The position numbers and the translations under genes were made by a program. A stretch of DNA of 64,000 nucleotides, from contig NW_005200763.1 of the NCBI RefSeq assembly GCF_000372725.1, positions 98,950 through 162,949 on the forward strand, written 5' to 3'. Origin of the DNA: Emiliania huxleyi CCMP1516 (lineage: Eukaryota > Haptophyta > Isochrysidales > Noelaerhabdaceae). Positions 32,175 to 39,789 of this stretch are shown here, one piece after another. The notes under the pieces are model-generated. The model did not search any database. It saw only the letters and a list, made by a program, of their open reading frames with translations, and was not told the origin of the DNA. Each line of letters starts with the position of its first letter. Positions within the stretch are counted from its first letter, which is position 1.

Positions 32175-33874
32175 TCAAACAGCCACTCTTCTAGTGCTCA
32201 GCCCCACCTGCTCGCGCGCCGCGCCCGCCACACCCGCGGGCGCCCCCTCGGGCGGCATACACACTGCGCACCGGAGGCAGCGCAGCGCCGACGCGCACGT
32301 CAGGCCGCACGCGCGCAGCCCGCCGGCACCTCCGCCGCCCGACCGCCTCCGCGTCGCCGTCCACTCCGGCGCTGCCGAGAGGGAGCGGTGCCGCTCGGCG
32401 AGTGGCGGGTGGGAGGCAGCCCCCCGAAGCCCTTCACCCTTGCGCTCCCTGCCCGACGGCCTCCCCTCCCGCGCCGCCGCCGCCTCGGCCGCGCCTCCGC
32501 CGCCGCTGAGCATCGCGTACAGCCCGCTGCTGTCCTCCTCGAGCCGCCTGCTCGCAAAGGCAGCCCGTGAGGGTACACACCCCACGCCCCCCCCTCCGCA
32601 CCCTCCTCCAGCCCGCCTCCGCAGCGGCCCGGCGGCGGAGGGCTCCCCGCGCTGCGGCGGCGACCGCAGCGCAGCGAGCAGCGCCTTGGCCGGCCGCCAC
32701 GCCCATGGCTCGACCACGCGCAGCAGCTGGCCGAGAAGCCAGGCGGGCAGCGCGATGTCCTCGCTCTCGCTGCCGCTGAGTACGCGCAAGTCGAGGGCGG
32801 CGACGGCGTCGACGCGCGTGCCGCCCCGCGTGCCGCCCCGAGCGAGCGGAGAGAGCCGGGCCGCCGCGCAGCGGACGGGCAGCTCGTCGTGCGCCTACAG
32901 GAAGGTTCCCGGAAAGGTCTAGGAAAGGTCTAGGAAAGGACAGGCAGCTCGTCGTGCGCCTCGAGCAGGGCGGCGAGGGAGGCGGGCACGGCGCCTAGGG
33001 CCAGGATCTGGGTGAGGGGCTAGGGCCACGGGGCCACGGGGCCAGGGTTGGGGGTTCGGGGTTGAGGGTTGAGGGTTGAGGGTTGCGGGTTGAGGGATCG
33101 GCGGCAAGCGGTACTCCTTGCGCCTGCGCCGGCCGAGGTTGCGATGAGCAGCAGTGAGGGAGGCGTGCCGTCGCCGGTGCCGCCCCGCCCCTGCACGGCG
33201 TGCAGCCGCGCGTGCAGCCGGACGACGCAGGCCGGGAGAGGGATCCACATGATCGACGGGAAGGAGACGAGCGCGTGAGCAACCATCTCGCTCGGACGGC
33301 GCAGCTCCTCGAGCTCGGCGGAGCGGACGCCGCGGTTCCACTGCGGGAGGAGGTCCACCTCGCGGAAGAGCGAGACCAGCGCTGCTGCCTCGCTGTCCTC
33401 TGCCTCCGCCTCGACCCGGAAGAGAAGGAACGGCCCGTGCTGCGCCGTTGACACCTTGAGCCGGCCGCGGTCAGTGTCGACGGCAGTTACCCAGGCGTTT
33501 GCGCGCGTCAACGTTTGCGCGCGAGCGCCGTCGTAGCCCGGTATCCACCCACGCAGCAGCAGAGACGCCTCCTCCTCGTCCAGGGGCAGTGCCGGCGGCA
33601 GACGTGTCGTGCTGCACCGCCGCGGCAACGCCGCTGCCTTGTGCTCGGGCCCAGCCGCCTCGTCCCCGTCCTCTCCGCTTGACAGCGCGAGCGCCGCGAC
33701 GGCGGCGATCGCGGCCGCGACCGCGGGGTAGAGGAGCGCGGCGATGGTTCTCCGCCGTGCAGCTCGCCTGCGCACCTGCGGCGATTTCTCCGCAGCTTCA
33801 CACAAAAACAAACCACGGAGGGCAGCTCGACAGCCTGCGCAAAAAAGAAATTTGAACGCGATGAAAGAAATCAC
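32175..33874 (-). CDS. START-like lipid-binding domain protein with N-terminal membrane anchor
   Basis: The N-terminal exon has a membrane helix (TIAALLYPAVAAAIAAVAAL). A START-like fold follows: GPFLLFRVEAEAEDSEAAAL, LFREVDLLPQWNRGVRSAEL, FPSIMWIPLPACVVRLHARL. Downstream exons continue LALGAVPASLAALLEAHDEL, RVDAVAALDLRVLSGSESED, LPAWLLGQLLRVVEPWAW and a variable tail. START-like proteins bind lipids or sterols at membranes; the ligand is unknown. No ATG opens the first exon. It is preceded by TTTCTTTTTTGCGCAG, so the true start is probably in an upstream exon close to the GAAA-leader repeat. One intron (32895-32959) is GC-AG, 65 nt, and bounded by a 23/24 direct repeat. Another intron carries GGGTTGA repeats (about 33049-33098). 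Confidence 0.6.
32873..32961 (-). repeat. 24-bp direct repeat bounding a 65-nt GC-AG intron
   Basis: Positions 32873-32896 and 32938-32961 match at 23 of 24 bases (GGCAGCTCGTCGTGCGCCT is common). On the coding strand the exon reads CTCGAG, the intron starts GCGCACGACG and ends CCTGTAG, and the next exon again starts GCGCACGACG. Between the copies lie 11-bp units of GGAAAGGTCTA. Confidence 0.95.
33049..33098 (+). repeat. GGGTTGA heptamer repeat
   Basis: Five to six imperfect GGGTTGA units inside an intron of the START-like gene, resembling the GGGTTTA telomere repeat with one change. Confidence 0.7.
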
Positions 33875-33875
33875 A

Positions 33876-33965
33876 CTCCTCTCCTTAAAATCCCTGTGTG
33901 GTGGCGGCGTGCCGTCCTCCCATCCCTCCCTTGGGTGGTTTGTTTTCTTTCTTTCTTTCTTTCTT
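33876..33965 (-). repeat. dispersed GAAA-leader repeat, copy 6
   Basis: Full-length copy in minus orientation that abuts the first recognisable exon of the START-like gene (also minus). Confidence 0.9.
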
Positions 33966-34339
33966 CGACACTAGGCACGGGACTGGGCGCGCACTGGCAC
34001 TGACACAAGTACACACCACGGGAGCCGCAAAAAACAATTTGAGCACACGCACCTGCCACCAACAGGCCCATCCCTCCTGTAGACGTAGTTGCCTGTTTTC
34101 TTTCTTTCTTTCTCTGGCACTGAGTTATCCCTGTGTGGTGGCGGCGTGCCGTCCTCGCATCCCTTTTGTTTTCTTTCTGCTTTCAACTTTCTTTATCTAA
34201 TATCTGGCACTGACACCAGCCACAAAGGAGGAACGCAGCTCGTTTAACACACAAACCTCATGACAGTGTAAAACGTACACACATGGTCGTGCTTGTGGTA
34301 GTGACGTGCGCCATCAAAAAGAGAGCCAGCGAGCCGCCG
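33966..34339. other. intergenic between START-like and TMC genes
   Basis: Spacer upstream of the START-like gene and downstream of the TMC stop. It holds the degenerate GAAA-leader copies (34060-34195); otherwise nothing recognised. Confidence 0.4.
34060..34195 (-). repeat. degenerate GAAA-leader repeat, copy 7 (split or doubled)
   Basis: Two partial matches: 34060-34115 (CATCCCTCC ... TTTTCTTTCTTTC) and 34128-34195 (CCCTGTGTGGTGGCGGCGTG ... TTTTGTTTTCTTTC). Same orientation as copy 6. Confidence 0.7.
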
Positions 34340-37300
34340 CTATGGCTCGTCGGCGAGCATCTGGTTCACCTGCTGCTTCACCTGCTCCTTCAGCCGGTCG
34401 TTCTCCCGCTTGAGCTTCGTAAGCCGGACCTGTTGCGCGCCCATCTGCATCTTGAGCGAGGAGGCCTGGACTGCCGCATACTCCTGCAGCACGGCGCCGC
34501 GAAATCCGCGCTCGCCCTTCTCCTTGTAGAGCACGTATACGAAGAGCAACATCATCGGCACCTACTCATAGCTCGAGGCTCACACCCCGGTATTGCTGGA
34601 CGCGACCGAGAGCAATACGACAACCACACCGATAGCAGCAGCGTGAGGAGCGACTCAAAGAAGCTCGAGCCAAAGTAGAGCTCCTTACACCGCGGGCATG
34701 CCATGGACGTGTCACGGACGTGTCAACGACGTGTGGGTGGACGTGTCGTGGGCGCGTCCGTGTCAGGACGAGCGATGCACCTGCAGTGGGCTCGCCGGCG
34801 CGGTTCCATCGCCCGAGGCGGCGCTGCAGCCACTCCCCACCGGGTCGGCCTGAAAGTCGGGGTTGCAGAAGGGCCCCGTCACGGCGGTCCCGTCGCGTGC
34901 GATGCTGAGGTGCGTCATCGTGCCCTGGAAGACCCAGATGCCCATGAACAGCAGCCCAAAGACCAAGAAGGCGACGTGGAAGTTTCGTAGGAAGATGCGC
35001 GCCTGCGCGTGGCCCCGTTGCGTGTGAACTAGGGGCCTCGCTTTCGGATCGACCTCATAGAACTCTCTCTCACCTGGGTGGCAGTCGAAGTTCCTGCCGC
35101 CGCCTTAGAGCAAAAGCGCAGCAGGAAGAACTGGTCGAAGAAGAAGTCGCCTATCCACCGGCGGCGGAAATGTGAATGGCGTGGACTTGCGATGCTGTTG
35201 AGGGGCGAGGCTCAAATCGCCGAGGAAGCAGAGGCACATGAGGGCCGATGCCCACGGCAGAAACGGCATGAGCATCCAAAAGAGGCTCTGGAAGTAGACG
35301 AGGTGGATCACCTATTTACAGGCGCAGCCTGAAGCATTCAAAGCTCTTGATCCGGCCAAGGACCCTCTACACACCTGCTTCTCAACCTTGAGGTAGATCT
35401 CGCCCTTTGGCCGGCGCAGCAACAGCGGCAGCACAACGAGCTTGAGTAACACCTGAGTCAGAGTGGTGCAGTGTGGAGAGACGTCGTCAAGAACGGAAGT
35501 CAGGGCTGGGGTGGCTCGATAAGCGCCTGCCCCAGGTTGATGAGCTTGGGCAGCACAAACTCGATTAGCACCAGCAGGAGCAGGGTCTGCGCAAAGTGGT
35601 CCTACCACAGCGGGAAGCGACCCGCTCTATTGGAGTAGCTATGAAAGGCCTCCGCTAAGCTGGACCTGCGCCCCGATGGCAAAATTAACGTCGGAGCCGC
35701 CACAGACCTGCAGCGGCTTCTTCGGCACGATGACGTCCGCACCGGTGAAGCAACCGTAGTAAGCCAGGAATACCTGAGCTCACACAAGGCAGAGTGGAGC
35801 TCGGGCGTCTCACTAGACGGGGCGGGCGATGAAGAAGCGCGACAATGCCGAAGACTCCGGCGAAACAAACTTCAGCTATCTCTTAGGCTCATCGCGGCTA
35901 CTGTAGGACCGTGCCAAGCGTGAGCATCCGGCCAAGGAAGAAGCCAACCTGTTCGCAGAGGTCACACTGCTATAGAGCGTACGTCGCTTCACAGCCTGCG
36001 GCCCAGGAAAATGCGACGCGACCGTCATGTGGATCCGCGTGTGTAGAGGGTTGTCGTACTTGGCGAACTTGACCTAATTTTCGCATTATGCGTGAAGAAT
36101 GCCTCTCCGCAGCGGGTTATCGCGCTCGGCGGCTCGACCAGTACGGGCGTCACTGTCGGCATCACCGCATTGGTGCCCGAGATGGCGACAGTGGCCACGT
36201 ACTCGCTCGAGCCCATCGGCAGGAAGGTGAGTACCTGCGGCCGAGATTGGCCAAGATTGGTCGAGCCGATAATAGAGGGTGCGGATTGGCAAGCAGATGA
36301 TCTCCGTGGAGAGCTCGGCGGCGCCCCCTCCGAGAAGGTAGATGACGAGAATTACTACGCCGACCTATTCACGTGTTTGGCTATCAAGCGCCCTCGTTGC
36401 TGAATTATTGGCGATGATGAAGATGCACCTGAAGCAACGTGTGCGCGACGCTGGCCGCCACGCGACGCAACCTCAGCCGCCGCGCATCCGACGCCGAACG
36501 ATCTCGGACGCGCTGGCGCCACTGCGACTCGCCTAGGCGCACAGGTAGACGCGTGGAAGGCGCTGTCCTTGCTGTGGTGTCGTTTTGCAGCCGTTTCAGC
36601 TCGCTGATGAGAGCTCGGAAGGTCTCGGCGACGCGGCTTCTCCCCTCGATTAGCTCCTTGGGGCTCGAGACGTCGATGTCCCACTCGGCCAACAAATTAC
36701 GCGCGAACCCGATCTTGTTACGCTGTCCACCGCTGTGCACCTCCGCATACGCCTGCCACGTGAGTCGAGGGCGATGAGAGACCCCGCTTTTGTGAGGTCT
36801 CTCGGCAAAATCACGGCGCAATCTCGGCAGTCACGGTTACTCTTTCTCGGAATGGTGCCTGCCGCTGGTACGTGGAGAGAGAGCGCTGGTACGTGGCGTA
36901 GGCGTAGAAGAGGAGCGAAGCCAGGACCTACATCTTAGGTGTATTTGTGTGGGTATCTTTCGGCCACGAAACATACGTGCACAAACGGGGCTGGAACCGT
37001 CGCCGAGTAGACGTACCGCATGCTTGGCCAAGCGCCCGAGAACCCGGAGTAGTAAAAATTGGCCAGCTCAGGAAGACCGCCGAAGAAATAGTAGCCGGCG
37101 ACAAGGTAGTTGTCGGCGTAGTTCGAGTTGAGCGTGTCCCTGGTCTTCCACTCGGTGATGGAGGAGCCTACGGTCGAGATGTTGCCGGATGTAGCCGAGA
37201 GATCGGCCGATATGCGTCTTCCCTCGGTAAAGGCGGTGCTTGAGGTGACAACGGCGTGCACCAAGGAGAGCGAATGCACGAGCAATAGCGGAAGGTAGAC

Positions 37301-38624
37301 GACCAACAAGTGTAGCAGCGCGGTGTCGGCCATCCACTCGGCGAAAGCGAAGTAGACCTATTCAGAGCTTGAGGCTGAGCATCGTTGTTCACAGCATTCC
37401 GTCCGCTCGGCGAGGGCGAAGGGACCGATGTGCTCGAACCAAAGCGAGTGTCGATGTGCAGCACCATCCGCCGCAGCGGCCACCGGCGGTTATAGAAACG
37501 ACGTAGCCGCGCAGCGACACGGCGCCATTGGCGTCGCCATCGGCGAAGACGCCGCTGGAGGGGCGTCAGCTCTGAGTCGTCATCATCGATTAAGCCGTCC
37601 TCGTCCTCGTCCTCATTCTCGTCCAGCACCTGGCCGAGCGCCGACGCACGGCGCTGCGCCGCGCTCGATCGCCTACGGCCACCGTGTCGTGTTTGGAGTT
37701 GGCTCCACGCGCTTCGTAGTGAAGCACGCTTGACGGCACTCGGTCACCTCCTCGCGTCTTTCTGTGCGCGCTCGAACTCGCGACGTGTCTGCTCTCTCTC
37801 ACGGTCAGCCGCCTCCTTCTCACGCTTGAGTGCGGCGTGCTCCTCCTCCTTCGCCTTCGAGTCGGGCGAGAGGAGGCGTTAAATCGAGAGGCCCGGCAGG
37901 CGGTGCGTGCGTTCGGGAGTGAAGGAAAGCTTCTAGCGCAAGTTTGCCTACTGAACCCGAGGTGGCTCCCGAGACGCCTCGGACGCTACTCTGCGAAGTA
38001 TGGTGCGTACCTTAGCAGATTACGAGGCGTGTCTAGGACGTGTCTAGGACGTGTCTAGGACGTGTCTAGGACGTGTATTGGAAGTGTCTCCGAATATGCC
38101 TCCAGCTCGTCCTCCGCCTCGTCCAAGTCGTCGCGGCAGCGGTCCAGCTTGCGCCGCGTGGCCTCCAGTGCCTCCTTCAGTCGACGAACTTGCTCCTCTA
38201 ATTCGACCGTCAGACGGGGTCCCTGCTCCCTCGCTGCTGCCGCCGCCGCCGCCGCCTCCTGCGCCTCCGTCCCGCCAAACACGGCATCAACGTCCACCGC
38301 CGGATCGGCGTGGTCACCAGAGAAGGCCGCGGCGGGCTGAACCCTATTGGAACGGCGGCGGCGAGCGCTTCGTCCCGAACTGAAGGCGCCGTCGCCGTCC
38401 CAGCCGTCAAAGCCCTTCGCCACCTCATTCAGGAGGCCGTCCAGCTGCTCCAGGGTGTCTCCTCGAGTCACGCCGTCGGCATCGCCGCCGACGCCGCCGC
38501 GCACGGGTGCGGCGAAGGCTGCGCCCTCCTGGGCGCGATCCGCGCGGTCGAGATGCACTTCTAGCGGCTCCTGCCGGTCCTCTCCCTCTTGCCACCATTC
38601 GCCGCCAGGCTGCACCCGCGCCAT
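34340..38624 (-). CDS. TMC-like (transmembrane channel-like) protein
   Basis: Start at ATG 38624, with a coiled coil (LEEQVRRLKEALEATRRKLD) and a highly charged segment (KREKEAADREREQTRREFER; DENEDEDEDGLIDDDDSELT). Membrane exons follow: DTALLHLLVVYLPLLLVHSL, YADNYLVAGYYFFGGLPEL, then a cytosolic exon, NKIGFARNLLAEWDI...RALISELKRL, typical of TMC loops. Next come SSEYVATVAISGTNAVMPTV, VGFFLGRMLTLGTVL, FAQTLLLLVLIEFVLPKLIN, LLKLVVLPLLLRRPKGE, and HLVYFQSLFWMLMPFLPWAS, which matches the TMC signature (L-V-Y-x-Q-x-x-x-W). The last exons give FLVFGLLFMGIWVFQGTMTH and a C-terminal coiled coil (RLTKLKRENDRLKEQVKQQV) ending at 34340. TMC proteins are ion channels or scramblase-like membrane proteins. 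At least ten introns; several exon ends are approximate. Confidence 0.7.
34703..34765. repeat. intronic GGACGTGTC-type repeat
   Basis: Imperfect repeats of GGACGTGTCAC/ACGACGTGTGG in an intron of the TMC-like gene. Confidence 0.6.
38025..38082. repeat. intronic 11-bp minisatellite (ACGTGTCTAGG)
   Basis: Five units of ACGTGTCTAGG with little variation, in the first large intron of the TMC-like gene. Confidence 0.9.
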
Positions 38625-38684
38625 TGTGCCGACGACGGTTTCGGCCGTTCATGGTTGAGTTCAAGGCAGAGGGACGGCCGTAAA

Positions 38685-39204
38685 ATGGTGGCGACACGCA
38701 GCGGCGCAGCTGTGGCGACGAACACGAAGGCGGCGGACGAGGCGTCAAGCGGCGCAGCTGTCGCGGCGAAAACGAGGGCGGCGGACGAGGCCTCAACACG
38801 CAGCGGCGAAAACGAAGAAGAGACGGCGAAAACGAAGGAGGCGGCGGACGAGAGGCGCGGGGAGAGGGAGGGGCAGGGAGGACGAGGGAGGGTCAGGTCG
38901 GCGAGGCTGCTCTCTGACAAAGAGTGACATGTGCTCGACACGCGCCCCTAGGAGCTCAAGGAGGAGCTGGAGGACAAGATAGCCAAGATACGGACCGAGG
39001 AGGGCTGGGGTTCGGGGTCGAGGTCGTCAATAGCGTATCGCGTCAGCGCGTGAAAGCCTGTGTGAGTTATAGGAGGAGCAGGATCTCGAGGCGACTGAGG
39101 AGGCGGAGATAGGCCTCGAGAAGAACGACATCAAGGTGAACAAGTTTGAGATCCTCTGGATTCCAGTGACGCGCCGCATCGCGGTTCAAGTACCATCCAT
39201 CTGA
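38685..39204 (+). CDS. small Ala/Lys/Glu-rich coiled-coil protein
   Basis: ATG 38685 opens an Ala/Lys/Glu-rich exon with internal repeats (SGAAVATNTKAADEAS / SGAAVAAKTRAADEAS). The next exon, from 38952, gives ELKEELEDKIAKIRTEE, and a third gives EEQDLEATEEAEIGLEKNDI followed by KVNKFEILWIPV and stop at 39204. The intron between exons 2 and 3 fits as GA-AG with GAGGAG at both ends. I recognise no family; the protein is probably an alpha-helical rod. The start lies only 60 nt from the divergent TMC start. The first junction is unresolved (a very short GA-AG or a longer GT-AG intron both keep frame). Confidence 0.5.
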
Positions 39205-39534
39205 GCTCTTCGATCCGGATGAGCTCTTCGGGGCACCGGTGCGGATGCACTGCGCCTCGCGCTGGCGCTGCGGAGTGCGGACGGAGAGGGGAGAGACGCT
39301 CGCAGACGGGCGAGAGGCTAAGCCCTGCGCGTGCGGGCGACCGTACAGTACCCCGGCCCCCCCCAGGCTGGTAATCACTAATGTGGTTCATCCCCACACA
39401 CGAAACACCAGGCCGGTCTCGTGGTTTATTGTAGCATCTTCTAGGAACCAAAGAAAAAAACGCCGCGGCACACAAGCCGGAATCGATGTGCTCACCCCTA
39501 GGCGTGCCGGCCCCCGCCACCGCTGCTGCAAAAG
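39205..39534. other. convergent intergenic region
   Basis: Between the coiled-coil gene stop and the 3' UTR of the selenoprotein gene. No gene seen. Confidence 0.4.
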
Positions 39535-39592
39535 TCCCTCCACCCCGGGCCGGCCCGCTGATCGCGGGTTTGCGTGCCGGGGCGTCATGGTA
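39535..39592 (-). promoter_or_regulatory. candidate SECIS element in the 3' UTR of the PDI-like selenoprotein
   Basis: On the minus strand, about 200 nt past the stop at 39790: ATGA (39588-39585), an arm CGCCCCGG that pairs over 8 bp with CCGGGGTG, AAA at 13 nt after ATGA, an apical 5-bp mini-stem CCCGC/GCGGG with GATCA loop, and GGAG after the returning arm, giving the tandem G-A/A-G pairs of the quartet. This is the form-2 SECIS layout. The 3' quartet ends in G instead of the usual U, which lowers confidence. Confidence 0.6.
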
Positions 39593-39789
39593 GCAGCGTG
39601 GGCGGGGGGCGCGGGACTGGCGTCTCCCATCGGCACACCAGAGGGAAGCACACGCCCGGCTCTGCCGCCCGCCGCCCACGCGGCGGGACGGCGGCCGAAC
39701 CGCGGGGAGGGGCAGCCTACGGGACGCGTCGTGGACGTGTCGAGGGCGTGTGCGGCGAGAGCTGGCGCGAGCGTCGCGGCGCCGCCGGC

